Shown here: piece by piece, positions 28,122 through 38,800 of the stretch
Position numbering within the stretch: the stretch's first letter is position 1
How the letters are laid out: each line of letters opens with the position of its first letter
NCBI GenBank assembly: GCA_028875125.1
Contig: JAPPGC010000047.1
Span: 1 to 64,000, forward strand
Direction of reading: 5' to 3'
Length of the DNA: 64,000 nucleotides
DNA from: Bacteroidota bacterium
Lineage (GTDB): Bacteria; Bacteroidota; Rhodothermia; Rhodothermales; Bin80
The notes under the pieces: generated by a model
The model's database searches: none
What the model saw: the letters and a program-made list of their open reading frames with translations, nothing else
What the model was told of the DNA's origin: nothing
Program-made: the position numbers and the translations under genes

Positions 28122-29493
28122 GACTGGGCATACGTGCACCGACCTCGTCCCGCCAGGATTGGATTTTTTGCAGGAGTTCCTGGGTTTTGGCAGGTTCAAA
28201 AGTACTGATATCGGTGGTTTCACCAGGATCTGATTCGAGGTCGTAGAGTTCTGCTGAGTTCGTCTCGAACCATTCGATAGCCTTGTATCGCCCTTGGCGC
28301 ACAGCTCCAGACGGACGATTGGCGGAGCCGTGGTAGTGGGGAAAATGCCAGTAAAGTTCTCTTTCGGGTGCCGGTTCCGCAAATAAGTCGAGACCATCAA
28401 CATCAACAGGAATAGGCAGGCCTGCCAGTGAAGTTATGGTCGGTACCAGATCATCCGTTGTGCCAGGCACATCCATGATTGTCGGATCACGTTGTGTTCC
28501 ACTCACGATGAGAGGTATCCGAATCCCTCCCTCATACAGCCAGCCCTTACCTGCACGGAATGGCTGATTAGAAGTCGGTGCCCAGGTGCGTCCTCGACTG
28601 AGCGTTGATAGTCCGCCGTTGTCAGAAGTAAACACGACAATGGTGTTATCCTGAAGTTCAGCAGCTTCCAATGCCTGCAACACACGTCCCACGCTCTCAT
28701 CCACCGAGGCGACCATGGCCGCATAGACTGCATGATCTTGCGTCAGGCGTGTAGTGCCCCCAAACTGTTCCCCTTCAAACATCGTAGCGGTCTCGGTTGT
28801 CCTGAAGCGTTCAATGTCCTGTTTTTTGGCCTGCAGTGGTGTATGGACACTATAATGAGAGAGTACGAGGAGAAACGGGGTTTCACGATTGGTTTCAATA
28901 TAGTCTACAGCAAGGTCGGCTAGGCGATCAGTCAAGTAGGTACTGTCCGCATCCGCTTCCAGTCCGGGCACATTTGAAGCCGGAAAATTCGAGTTGATAT
29001 AGGGTGCGAAATAAGATCCAGGTGCTCCAGCATCATTGGATGCGAGTACCTTGTCAAATCCCTGATTGTCAGGACGAAAGAGACCGGTCCCCAAATGCCA
29101 TTTGCCGATGTATGCAGTACTGTATCCAGCCTGTGCGAATAATTCTCCAAGCGTGGTTTCTTCGAGTGGAAGTGCACGGCGGTACTCAGCCTGGAGAAGT
29201 TGCCCGTTCGCAGATCCTCCAATCCAGTTGGTGATTTGGAGCCTTGCCGGATGCTTTCCTGTCATAATACTGGCACGCGTGGGCGAGCAGACCGAGCCTG
29301 ATGCGTAAAACTGTGTAAATCGGGTGCCTGATGCTGCCAGACGATCGATATTTGGAGTCTCGTAGAATGTGCTCCCATATACGCCGGTATCTATCCATCC
29401 CAGATCATCAACCAGAATCAATACTACGTTTGGCTGAACTGGCCGGCATGCCGTCAGGAGAAGTGGGAGCAGTAAGAGTGGACTAAACTTCAA
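28084..29493 (-). CDS. Type I sulfatase (arylsulfatase A-like)
   Basis: LILVDDLGWIDTGVYGSTFYETPNIDRLAASG; C-S-P-T-R active-site motif in SVCSPTRASIMTGKHP; TSDNGG. Confidence 0.93.
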   Translation of the reverse strand: MKFSPLLLLPLLLTACRPVQPNVVLILVDDLGWIDTGVYGSTFYETPNIDRLAASGTRFTQFYASGSVCSPTRASIMTGKHPARLQITNWIGGSANGQLLQAEYRRALPLEETTLGELFAQAGYSTAYIGKWHLGTGLFRPDNQGFDKVLASNDAGAPGSYFAPYINSNFPASNVPGLEADADSTYLTDRLADLAVDYIETNRETPFLLVLSHYSVHTPLQAKKQDIERFRTTETATMFEGEQFGGTTRLTQDHAVYAAMVASVDESVGRVLQALEAAELQDNTIVVFTSDNGGLSTLSRGRTWAPTSNQPFRAGKGWLYEGGIRIPLIVSGTQRDPTIMDVPGTTDDLVPTITSLAGLPIPVDVDGLDLFAEPAPERELYWHFPHYHGSANRPSGAVRQGRYKAIEWFETNSAELYDLESDPGETTDISTFEPAKTQELLQKIQSWRDEVGARMPSPNPDYSAPPDDS

Positions 29494-32168
29494 AATGTGA
29501 TCACCAGTGTTTCAGGGTTTTCCTCTGCATCCACTTGCAGTCCAGCTAGCCGCGTTTCATTCATGGATTGATCTCCAACTACAGCAGTATATGAGCTACT
29601 CGTATCAAAAACCTTTGCTCTGAACGGCAGTGTCGAAAGACGGAGCGTGTAAAGTGTATCCATAGTGGTTTCATCAATCAGCGTTAATACTGGCTCTGTA
29701 AGCCCCTCTACAGTGATTGGGGGCAAATAACCGGCTGCCTGTCGGCCGTAGTTGCTTTCCTGGGTAACGGTAACCGGCCAGTCAGAATACTGATAGGCGT
29801 CCTTACTCCCCGGATCAACCCAGCGTGGCCATGCCTCAGCAGCAATCGTACGGGAATCCCGATTAAAACGAATAATTCCATAACCGGGCACACGATCATA
29901 GAGTGCTTCCGGTGTGCGGCCGCTTTTGACCGGATTGGCTACGGCTTGTACTGTCATGCGATTGCCAAAGCCATCTAGGTGTTCACCGGTATAGGCCGGA
30001 GCCCCCGGTTCACGATTACCGCCGGGCTCCGGTGGAAACCAGCGTCTGGGCCACACATTGGCGATCGCGGGTGATATGAAGGCATTGGGGCCATCCCCAA
30101 ATTCGTCAATGCCGTACTGCACGAAACTGCCCAGATGCTGATCGCCGGCGACGTGGAATGCGTACCCTTTCCGAATGGCCGCTAATGCACGGTTGCGCCC
30201 GCTTTGTGGCCAACCATTTGAGTCCATGTCTGTGCCTTTATGGTCGTCACCGATGTATTCCCCTGGCTCGGCGTATCTCATTTGTGGAACGACGCGATCG
30301 TCAAACGATCCACTGGGTAGTGTAGCTAGGTTGCTGAACAGGGTCTGAGATAGCATCACTTTCATCCAGACATTGTCAGGGAACTGGTGGGCCCACTGGT
30401 TCAGGAAGTTGAGTTGTCGGGGTCCCAGAAGGTGTGCTTCAGTTACTGTGGTCGCGTCATAATCCCGGTTTTCTGGCCAACCATTGCGCACCTGTGCCTC
30501 AGGAAGGACCAGACGAGGGGCTGATTTCCACATACGATCTGCCACAATGGCGAAGCTGATATCACCATAGTTCAGATTCGTATAGTACACGCTGATATCC
30601 TGTTCAATGGGGGTGGGGTCAAACGGATCTGGCAAATGGGAGACTTGTGTATTGTGGACAGCGTTGACAAAACGGGCATCCATGATGTAGCCGCCGTTAT
30701 CGGACTGTGGTCGCCACGGTCCCTCGGCCTTTTTGCCACCATGCCCCCAGATGTTTCCATGATATACATCATGGTCGTCAGGGATCGTCACAGTGGGGCG
30801 ATCACGCATCAAATCTCTGAAAGCCCAAAGGAACCTGTACCAGTGGTAGTGATAGTCCAAGTAGGTCTTGTCAAGGGGAGTACGAATTATTCCTGCAAGC
30901 CCGCCTTCGTAGATCTGATCCCCGGCGAAAAAGAGTAAGTCAGGATCATGGTAAGCCACAGCAGCCGTGAGCTCATTATGCGGATACCAGATCGTACTGT
31001 GATTCCATACCAGATCCCGCCCCCTGGAAATATTCTGGCAGTTCAGCGAAGCCAGAACAAATTCGTCATCCTCAATCTGTGCCATTCGCACCGTGCCTGG
31101 AAAGTGTACGCGTTCGTTTCCGTTTGAAGTACGCAGATCGTAGGTCAGCCGATAGGGTACGTCAGTGTTCGCCTCAAAATCGTCCACGCGAAGGGGGGCC
31201 GTATAGCTGCCAGGTATGATTGTGGCGCTTGCTGAGGGTACCCAATCTCCGTTGAGCATGAGCTCAAGCCCAACCGTAGGCGTATCGTTTTCCCCAATCG
31301 GAGGCATTTGTGCGGTCATTTTCAGCGTTCCGTCGCTCACGGTGTACAGAGCCGCAAGTATGGGGCCGAATGCCCGCGCACCATCATACAGGAATTTTGA
31401 ACCCCCAATCGTCCAGTCATCAAACCAGTAACCTTCCCCTTCCATCAGGGGACTGTTATGGCTCACCAGTGCTACATTGCCCACGAAATAGTCTTCGGGC
31501 AACCCGGAGTATTGTGCCTCGGCCAATACCTCCTCGGTAACAGGATCTGAGGCGGTAACGAATAACTCGTAGCTGCTTCCAGACGGGCTGGCTCGTATGC
31601 TCAACTTCACAGGAGCGCCCGCTGGCAGATTACCTGTGGAGGTCTCGGGTTCAATGAGCGGCCAAGCCTCAACAGGAATGTTAGCACGCGGGCCCTTCGG
31701 GGCATCTGCATTGGTATTGGACCGGGCCATGATCTGTCCATGACCGTCTATACCTACGATAAGCCCTCCATCTTCGGCGGGCCAATGGTGAACAAGGCTC
31801 GAAATCCTCCAATCCACATCGGGCCCTCCAGCACCAAGCAGAAAACCTGACCACGTATTACTATGCGCACTGTCTGTCGGTGATAATGCTCCCGTCCGAA
31901 CTGACATGGACAACTCTCCTGTCTCTGCCCCCATATAATGAGTGAGCAGATGAAGCGTTCTCATTGGTTTGGCACCTCTGCCCTCAACACATTCAATGCG
32001 ACCGTTGGCGTAACGCCAATCCATCAGGCGGTTAGCATAGAAATCGGATCCGATCCAGACACGCTCAAGATCGCCAGGGAGGTCCGATGTGACATTAGTC
32101 GTCGACGGTGAAACACAGCCGGATGCAAGGAGTCCAGCGATAAGAATGGTGACAGTAGCCCTAATCAT
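29490..32168 (-). CDS. PhoD-like alkaline phosphatase/phosphodiesterase lipoprotein
   Basis: LASLNCQNISRG, PDLLFFAGDQIYEGG, VTIPDDHDVYHGNIWGHGG, HVAGDQHLGSFVQYG; LLASGC lipobox; start set at internal Met. Confidence 0.85.
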   Translation of the reverse strand: MIRATVTILIAGLLASGCVSPSTTNVTSDLPGDLERVWIGSDFYANRLMDWRYANGRIECVEGRGAKPMRTLHLLTHYMGAETGELSMSVRTGALSPTDSAHSNTWSGFLLGAGGPDVDWRISSLVHHWPAEDGGLIVGIDGHGQIMARSNTNADAPKGPRANIPVEAWPLIEPETSTGNLPAGAPVKLSIRASPSGSSYELFVTASDPVTEEVLAEAQYSGLPEDYFVGNVALVSHNSPLMEGEGYWFDDWTIGGSKFLYDGARAFGPILAALYTVSDGTLKMTAQMPPIGENDTPTVGLELMLNGDWVPSASATIIPGSYTAPLRVDDFEANTDVPYRLTYDLRTSNGNERVHFPGTVRMAQIEDDEFVLASLNCQNISRGRDLVWNHSTIWYPHNELTAAVAYHDPDLLFFAGDQIYEGGLAGIIRTPLDKTYLDYHYHWYRFLWAFRDLMRDRPTVTIPDDHDVYHGNIWGHGGKKAEGPWRPQSDNGGYIMDARFVNAVHNTQVSHLPDPFDPTPIEQDISVYYTNLNYGDISFAIVADRMWKSAPRLVLPEAQVRNGWPENRDYDATTVTEAHLLGPRQLNFLNQWAHQFPDNVWMKVMLSQTLFSNLATLPSGSFDDRVVPQMRYAEPGEYIGDDHKGTDMDSNGWPQSGRNRALAAIRKGYAFHVAGDQHLGSFVQYGIDEFGDGPNAFISPAIANVWPRRWFPPEPGGNREPGAPAYTGEHLDGFGNRMTVQAVANPVKSGRTPEALYDRVPGYGIIRFNRDSRTIAAEAWPRWVDPGSKDAYQYSDWPVTVTQESNYGRQAAGYLPPITVEGLTEPVLTLIDETTMDTLYTLRLSTLPFRAKVFDTSSSYTAVVGDQSMNETRLAGLQVDAEENPETLVITF

Positions 32169-32638
32169 CAATACACGGAGTTTATGGTGCGTTCCAAATG
32201 GAGTCACAGCGTTGGTGAATGACCAACACCTGAATGTTTGCAGAATTCAAGGAGAATTGCCAAATGTCTAGACTCTGCTGATCAAGTGGTGCTCAATCTA
32301 CTTCGTAAATCTGACACATCCAAGCCTGTTTAAAGCAGATTGGTCAGGCCACACAATCATTCGGAGTAGATCAACAGTCGCTCAACTGGATGAAACATGA
32401 TGTCATATCATGCTGAGGGGTTATGCGCGAGGGCCTCGTATTACAATTATTGCTCGGGAATCAATTTCAGCTGGGTCTTGCATTTATGCCACTGCTCGGG
32501 TACCTCACATGTCTGAATCTCAGTATTGGATTTAGGGATCAGCGGGATCATTAGTGGCTAATGTGGGTGTGGCTATGAGAGGGATCTGAGAATATTTTGC
32601 GTCGCTTCGGTGATCTTGACAGGGGACGATAATGGAGT

Positions 32639-32721
32639 TTGATTATACGGGTATGGTCAACCAGAAGGAGTTTTATCCAGACCACTACTGGCATGCGGCC
32701 TGGATCCAGAATATTAGTTGC
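32639..32721 (+). pseudogene. Possible N-terminal fragment of a restriction-modification DNA methylase (Eco57I-like)
   Basis: MEFDYTGMVNQKEFYPDHYWHAAWIQNIS then stop; resembles start of large N6-DNA methylases from memory only. Confidence 0.25.
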
Positions 32722-32789
32722 AACTAGCCAGTTGTGACTGGATCCGACGCTACCTGAACCTCATTCTTACCGCCCTACCGGAACTGGCT

Positions 32790-32945
32790 AAAGTTTTCTG
32801 GCTTGTGCGCCGGCCCACAAAGCCTGTCTCGAAGGCTTCCGTACACGTTATCACCGACGCCCTCGTCTCCTTGAAGAATTGAGCGTTGCCCGTGCGGATG
32901 GTCGATACCTGAAGATCTTAAATACGTTGCATAAGCTAGCCCCTT
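32790..32945 (+). pseudogene. istB: IS21-family IstB ATPase fragment (degenerate)
   Basis: Translates as AHKACLEGFRTRYHRRPRLLEELSVARADGRYLKILNTLHKLA, matching the IstB block 'HKACREGY.V.YHR.PRLLEEL..AR.DGRY..LL..L'. Confidence 0.65.
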
Positions 32946-33217
32946 GCGCGCCTCTTACCGGCAGTTGTACATCCTGAATTCCGCCGGCACTGCGTCGGAC
33001 ATCCTGAAACTGAACAGGTCGTGCTTTTCCTCTTCTCCCTTCTCCTCGTGCTCCGGCGCCTCTTTCTCCGCCGGTGGCGTATCATTGGGGTTGCACCGCT
33101 GCTGCTGGCAGGCAATCCTGGCTTTCGCTACCGCTGCCTATTTGACCTCGATTTTGCAGGCTCCCGACTGCGTTAGGTCCTCGAAGCTCAGGTCCTCCAG
33201 ACGGGTGGAGCCCAGGT

Positions 33218-33643
33218 CTAGGAGCCGGACGGGTGGGCGCTGGCGGACTGCCGGTAGTCACGAATCGCCCGCCGTAGGAGCACATAGGCGAACGAGATCA
33301 TCGCAAGTTCAAATACAATGATGATCCCCTGGTTGACGGCAATTCCGGGTTCTCCAAAGAAGACTTCGATTATCAACCGCGTGAACATCAAACCGCCGCC
33401 GCCGAACACGGTACCAGCCAGCGCTGCAATTGCCAACTCTCTTGAGAAAAGCCCTCCGACAAGCAATAATCCAGAGCCAGCGACAAGACCACCATAGGTA
33501 GCACGGAGTTCCGTTTCACCCGAGAAGTCAATTGGTACAATTCCGAGCGCCTCGCCCATGGTATGGGGGTCGAAAAACGTGAAGATACCGGCCGCGAGAA
33601 AGATCCCCCCGAACACCCCGAGAAAAATGCGCTGTGCCACCAT
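33218..33643 (-). CDS. DUF4345-type membrane protein
   Basis: 141 aa; four TM segments; GGIFLAAGIFTFFDPHTMGEALGI...ATYGGLVAGSGLLLVGG. Confidence 0.7.
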   Translation of the reverse strand: MVAQRIFLGVFGGIFLAAGIFTFFDPHTMGEALGIVPIDFSGETELRATYGGLVAGSGLLLVGGLFSRELAIAALAGTVFGGGGLMFTRLIIEVFFGEPGIAVNQGIIIVFELAMISFAYVLLRRAIRDYRQSASAHPSGS

Positions 33644-33728
33644 GTTGAACGCTGTCTGATGTCAAATGTATGCTGAGATGAAACTGCCCACCCAATGAGA
33701 TTCAAATTACTTACCTGGCGAAATCCTC

Positions 33729-34180
33729 TTAGAGCTTGTGTTTTCCATCTGCTTTGTCGTTCAGATGCGTGTGTCTCATCGTTGTTTCGCGATCCAAATC
33801 CGCGGGTTCTACCAACTGTTTTCGCAGCGAATCTCCCTTGAGTTGAACGCGGTATGCGGATTGGACGAGTCGGTCCAGAAGCGCATCGGCAATCGTAGGA
33901 TTGGCCATATTTTGGTGTCAGTGTTCAACGAATAATTGACTCGTTGCGATCGCAGATCGTTCATGAATTCGATCATCTAACAATTGAAGAGATCTTCCTG
34001 CTGGGTTTGTGACAAATGGAATAATCCCCAGTCATCCAGGATCAGTAACTTAAGCTGATGCAACGTATCAAGTAGCTGACGGAAAATACGGAATTTTTGC
34101 GGCACTAATTCGTGCGGACGAAGAAACAGGATCGAAGGTGAAGATACTGGTTTTTCTCCTAAATCAAATCGGAACAATCT
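33729..34180 (-). pseudogene. istB: IS21-family IstB ATPase fragment (frameshifted)
   Basis: LLDTLHQLKLLILDDWGL...LLDDRIHERSAIATSQLFVEH*HQNMANPTIADALLDRLVQSAYRVQLKGDSLRKQ: IstB C-terminal half, broken by stops/frameshift. Confidence 0.85.
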
Positions 34181-34487
34181 TATATCAACTATTCATATTA
34201 GTCTACTTGAAATTGAAGGAGCAACTCCTTATTAATCGCGAGTAGTCAGGGACTTGGCTCATAAACTGAGATAGAACCGTATCACTACGCGTGAAAAAAA
34301 CCACGTTTGGCGTGCGGTTTGCAAGAATTTTACAAATGAAGTACTTGAAATAATCCACTACAAAGACAATTCTGTGTTCAGTTCAAACAAACCAAAGAAC
34401 AGCGACCGGTTGTCCTCCCACAGTACAGGCTGGCTGCACTGCAGAATGGATTGTTTGTAGTAGTTTTTTATCGACAGTGGATATGGA

Positions 34488-37247
34488 CTAACCAATGCAG
34501 TGCACATGCAATAGGTCAGCAGGGACGTAATCTTTCCATTTACTCACTTCGTCTTCCTGGGCCGTGAAGTAGAAAATCTGGCGGTTGGCCGCTAGGGTTG
34601 ACATGGTCTTGATGATAGCCTGTGCGCGCGGATCGTCACTATTGGCTAATGTTTCGTCCAAGGTGAGTGGTAGCCGGTAATTGGTTTCCTGTGTCTCTAC
34701 AAACGCGAGTCGTACGGACAGGAGAAGTTGCACTCTCGTAGCGCTGGACAACTTGGTTAGATCAAAGTCACGATTGAGTTGGTGATCCCTTGCTCTAAAA
34801 GTATTGTCTTCGGGAATACCGAGTGTATAGCGATTGCCGGTAACCCGTTCAAAATTCTCTTGTGCGCGCTGAAATACCGGGGGTGCGTTCCCGATTGCAC
34901 TATCGCGGAGGGTATCCAGTATGGCCTGGCCCACAGCTTTTGCCGCTTTTTGGCTCCGTACGTTCTCGAGCTCTACGCGTTTGTTCTCTTTTTCTACCAA
35001 AGCGTTTTCCAGTGAACGCCCTTTTTCAGTGCGTTCAATCTCCGCGTCAAGCCTGGTGAGACGATCTTGAAACTCCCTTGCTCGCGCGGCTTTGCTTTGT
35101 GCAGTTGCCAGTTCATCCTCAATTTTTTCGAGTTCCAGGAGTGATTCATGTTCAAGCAGATGCTCTGACGAGGGGCGTAACGTGTTCGCTCTGACCTTTA
35201 GGTTGTTCCTACGCGAATTCGCTTCTTCCCATTCGGAAAATTGCCTTGCACTGGCCGCAAGACCGGATAGATCCCCAACTTCAAGCTCCAGGTCTTTGAA
35301 CAGTTTTGCATACCGAGATTCTTGATCTTCCAGGTTGCGTTGCGTTGTTTCCGCTCCTCTTTTTTCCTGTATCAGCCGGGCATGATCACGTTTGGCCGCA
35401 TCATCGTCATTTCTGACGATATCAAGCAATCGCTCGGCATCATTTGGGTTGACGGGTTTTTCGTATCCGTATTGCTCAAACGTGCTGCCTACTGTTTCCG
35501 CAAGGGTACGGTAGGTCTCAGATACCTGTTCGCATCTGTTTGTCAGTTCCCTTGCTTTATCATCAAACTCCTGCCAGTTCAGGATGCTGCCAACAAGCTC
35601 AATCAGGGAGATTACATCATTTGGTGTGTCAATATTGATCCGATTTATTAGTTCTTCTTTCTGTGCTTCTAACTTGGACTGTTGCACGGACATGCTTTCA
35701 AGAGATCGCTCTATCCGACTGGATTCATTCAGTTTGAGCGTGTCTAACTGTGTCTGAGAGCGTTCCACAGTCAGTTGATCTAGCCCAGATTGCAGGGCGT
35801 CCGGATTGGGATTTTCGGGCAATTCCAGCACGAGGCGCTTAATATTATTTTTTTGCGAACTGGATATCTGTGGTTGACGATCTGAACGGACAATGGTATA
35901 TGCCCACCAAATCATTATGCTGATAATCAATCCCAGATATCCACTAGGATGAACAATCCCAAATGACACGGACACAAGTACGGAAGCTATTGCGGTTCCC
36001 AGGAGAAGGTTTAGGATCCTCTTTCGTTGAGGAGATTCATCTCTCAGGGCCAGGATCCATTGCAGAATATCTCGTTGCGCATCGCGAAGCTTGTTGCTGT
36101 CCGTATCTCCACGCGTGGTTTGGTCTACTCCAAGCAGAATCTTTAACTTTTCCAGTGCTTGTTTCTCCTGGGTATGTATACCGTGGTTTTTCGCATAGCT
36201 TTGCAATTGTGCAAGATCTTCTCGGGTAAACTCAGGGTGCCATCCTTCCGGCAAGAGGCCATCCAACCTTTTCCAGGCATTCAGGGCCTGTTTTTCAGTG
36301 GCTTGGTGCGTTTCTTTGAGTTCTTCAAGCTTCCGGTATTTTTCGGAAAAATCGCGAACTTGGGCGATCAGCAGTTGCAGCGCACCCGGTTCGAGACCGT
36401 CCGGTGATAGACGGTTTTCTTCTAGATTTTTTCTTACGCGTTCAATAGTCAGGCGCCCTTCATCCGCCTCTCTTTTCAGGCGGTCAATTGTCTTAGATAG
36501 CTCCTGCGCGTTCTTTACAGCATTAGTTAGGTTCTGACTGGATCGGATAACACGAGGGTAGGATTCTGCAGCATTATGGGCTTTCTTGTATTCGGCATCA
36601 GCACTACGCCACTGAATTATTTTTGCTATCAATTCCGCGCGGCGGCCGGCTTCCAGGCTTAGGTCACGCTCCTCTATGAGGTTTTTACGGTGATTTTTCT
36701 GATGCTGGAGGCTGCTTTGTTCTTGAATCACAGATCGCAGTTTCTTGCTGATCGCTTCAAACTCCTTGGCTTCGTTTGTTTTGTTGTAGCGTTTCTGGAG
36801 GTTAAAACCCAGTTTCTTGCCCGCGGCAACAATGTCAAATCCACCATTGGCTTGCTTGATGATTTCCCGGGCAAGCTCATTATCGTCATTTTTTTCGGGG
36901 AGCAGCTCCTGTAAGGATAAGTGATAGCTTTTGGGTCGCAGGAACTGGGATAGTTCGCTTTGATCAACCGTTCTCGTATTGATCCGGCATTCCGCACGCG
37001 TTCCTTTTACGTCCAGATAAATTGTCTGACTACCGAAGCCCAGGTTTGCTTGTCCGTATAGTTTCACTTCACGCCCTGCACTTGGCAGAAGCAGGCCATT
37101 TAGCGCATTAGCAATGGTTGTCTTTCCCGACCCATTCGGTCCAAATACAATATTGAGGTGTGGGGACAGTTCTGAGAGGTAAAGGTCAAATGGTAAACCA
37201 TACATCCGATCAATCCGGACCTCCTTGAAGACAAGAGACTCAGTCAT
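34488..37247 (-). CDS. AAA/SMC-like ATPase, YhaN/SbcC family
   Basis: Walker A NIVFGPNGSGKTTIANAL; long coiled coils; C-terminal RLPLTLDETLANSDDPRA; start at MTESLVFKEV, overlapping partner gene. Confidence 0.88.
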   Translation of the reverse strand: MTESLVFKEVRIDRMYGLPFDLYLSELSPHLNIVFGPNGSGKTTIANALNGLLLPSAGREVKLYGQANLGFGSQTIYLDVKGTRAECRINTRTVDQSELSQFLRPKSYHLSLQELLPEKNDDNELAREIIKQANGGFDIVAAGKKLGFNLQKRYNKTNEAKEFEAISKKLRSVIQEQSSLQHQKNHRKNLIEERDLSLEAGRRAELIAKIIQWRSADAEYKKAHNAAESYPRVIRSSQNLTNAVKNAQELSKTIDRLKREADEGRLTIERVRKNLEENRLSPDGLEPGALQLLIAQVRDFSEKYRKLEELKETHQATEKQALNAWKRLDGLLPEGWHPEFTREDLAQLQSYAKNHGIHTQEKQALEKLKILLGVDQTTRGDTDSNKLRDAQRDILQWILALRDESPQRKRILNLLLGTAIASVLVSVSFGIVHPSGYLGLIISIMIWWAYTIVRSDRQPQISSSQKNNIKRLVLELPENPNPDALQSGLDQLTVERSQTQLDTLKLNESSRIERSLESMSVQQSKLEAQKEELINRINIDTPNDVISLIELVGSILNWQEFDDKARELTNRCEQVSETYRTLAETVGSTFEQYGYEKPVNPNDAERLLDIVRNDDDAAKRDHARLIQEKRGAETTQRNLEDQESRYAKLFKDLELEVGDLSGLAASARQFSEWEEANSRRNNLKVRANTLRPSSEHLLEHESLLELEKIEDELATAQSKAARAREFQDRLTRLDAEIERTEKGRSLENALVEKENKRVELENVRSQKAAKAVGQAILDTLRDSAIGNAPPVFQRAQENFERVTGNRYTLGIPEDNTFRARDHQLNRDFDLTKLSSATRVQLLLSVRLAFVETQETNYRLPLTLDETLANSDDPRAQAIIKTMSTLAANRQIFYFTAQEDEVSKWKDYVPADLLHVHCIG

Positions 37248-38502
37248 TTTCCTCTTTCTGTGCGAGAAGCTCGTCAAGGAGCAGCATACTTTGCTGAATA
37301 ACCAATCTGGAGAGCGTTGCTGAGTCGGGTTCCTTTTCGCGGAGAGTCTTAAATCCAGCACTATTATACACGGCTGCAGAAGACTTACGAGCAGGATCAA
37401 GCAAGATGTGATCTCCGCCGTCAGTTAGTTCCAGTATCCACCGAGCAAGAATGCCTGGGGGGTCGTTATTGAGTTGTGCGATCTCATTCAGGTCTCGGAT
37501 TGGTGAGGTCTCAATAAATACTTTATCTACAGTGATGCTGCATTCACTCACTTGAACGTCAAGATCATAAACATCAGCGATTCCCTCGATAGAGAGCCTA
37601 CGGTGAAGCCGTGTTTGTCCAGTTAGAACAGGGCGGCACGATAGATATAGAAGGTTCGGGTGGCTTTCGATCAGTTCACTGCCGCGCTGCTCAAGCTGTT
37701 CAGCGACTAGGGTTTTTACATCGCTGATCTGCACCGCAGCAGATACATCAACCGGAATGGTTTCATATCGCACGGAAGCAAGTGGCAGTTGTACAGGACT
37801 AATTTGATTGTCCTCGCTGATTGTGATCATCCAGGGTCCATGAGTGCCGGGCTCTCCAGGATCAAGGGGTTGAGGTGATCCTGGATAGAGTATGGGAACT
37901 CTGTGATCACCGTACAGCTTAGGGGCATGCACATGTCCGAGCAGCCATAAATCCACAGGTAGGTCAACCAGGTCCTGTGAGGCAAGCGGAGCATACACGC
38001 TTTGCGTGTCCAAATCACCATGTACAATACCAATCGTGAAGTCGTTGCTTTGGCTAAGCCCAAGTGAGTCCAAGGGGGAACGATCATAGTGGGAACTTGG
38101 AAATGACCACCCCACGCAACGGAGGTTTCGGCCTGAACGCGTCTCTAGAACCGTGTCATTCCAAATGCCGTCACGCCCAAGAAGCGTGAAAGTATCCTTG
38201 GGCATTGATTCGGCAAGTTGAGGAAAGACATCATAATCGTGATTGCCGGCAACTGCTACGACAGGGATACCAATTTGACTGAGTTGGGTAATACCCTTCC
38301 GAAGAGCGCCATAAGCTTCGAAATAGGCGTTCTTGTTGTCGGCCATATCCCCAGTGAGAATTACCGTATCAACGCGCTCTTCAATGGCGGTTGAGACCGC
38401 CCGCTCCCAGATCGCACGCACTGAAAGCGAGTTTTCACCAGACGGGACCCTGGACGGATATCGCCCCAGGTGTGCGTCACCGAGACATAAAAGCCTGATC
38501 AA
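37240..38502 (-). CDS. Metallophosphoesterase, YhaO/SbcD (Mre11-like) family
   Basis: LGDAHLGRYPS, VILTGDMADNKNAYFEAYGAL, VVAVAGNHDYD, VDLWLLGHVHAPKL. Confidence 0.9.
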   Translation of the reverse strand: MIRLLCLGDAHLGRYPSRVPSGENSLSVRAIWERAVSTAIEERVDTVILTGDMADNKNAYFEAYGALRKGITQLSQIGIPVVAVAGNHDYDVFPQLAESMPKDTFTLLGRDGIWNDTVLETRSGRNLRCVGWSFPSSHYDRSPLDSLGLSQSNDFTIGIVHGDLDTQSVYAPLASQDLVDLPVDLWLLGHVHAPKLYGDHRVPILYPGSPQPLDPGEPGTHGPWMITISEDNQISPVQLPLASVRYETIPVDVSAAVQISDVKTLVAEQLEQRGSELIESHPNLLYLSCRPVLTGQTRLHRRLSIEGIADVYDLDVQVSECSITVDKVFIETSPIRDLNEIAQLNNDPPGILARWILELTDGGDHILLDPARKSSAAVYNSAGFKTLREKEPDSATLSRLVIQQSMLLLDELLAQKEEND

Positions 38503-38800
38503 AACGTTTTGAGAGATTCAAGGTCTGGAAATATAGTATGAGACTGTTGAAAAATGGCACTTAAATGATTAGAGAGGAATACTACAAGAGGACAGTATTG
38601 ATTATTGCGAAGATTTTGGTTTCGTTTCCGCCGTTACTGCAGCCTGAACGATCTTCGGGGAGTACGCTAATCAAAGGGTCGCAGATTGTATATGCAAAGC
38701 AAGTATTGGAGGCGGTAGCGCGCAATTTGAATCGATTCCCTGGGATTGCTGCGTGACCGGCTACCACGAGCGGCTAAGAAAACGCGCAAATCTCTTCGCG

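Noticed and set aside
32944-33321. 125-aa plus-strand ORF in the ORF track (MRASYRQLYILNSAG...)
   Set aside because: Overlaps the better-supported DUF4345 gene on the opposite strand, has biased low-complexity composition and no recognisable motif; likely spurious within decayed DNA.
38565-38756. 63-aa ORF between the YhaO-like gene and the GH116 gene
   Set aside because: Lies in decayed DNA beside a transposase relic, with overlapping frames on both strands and no motifs; not called as a gene.
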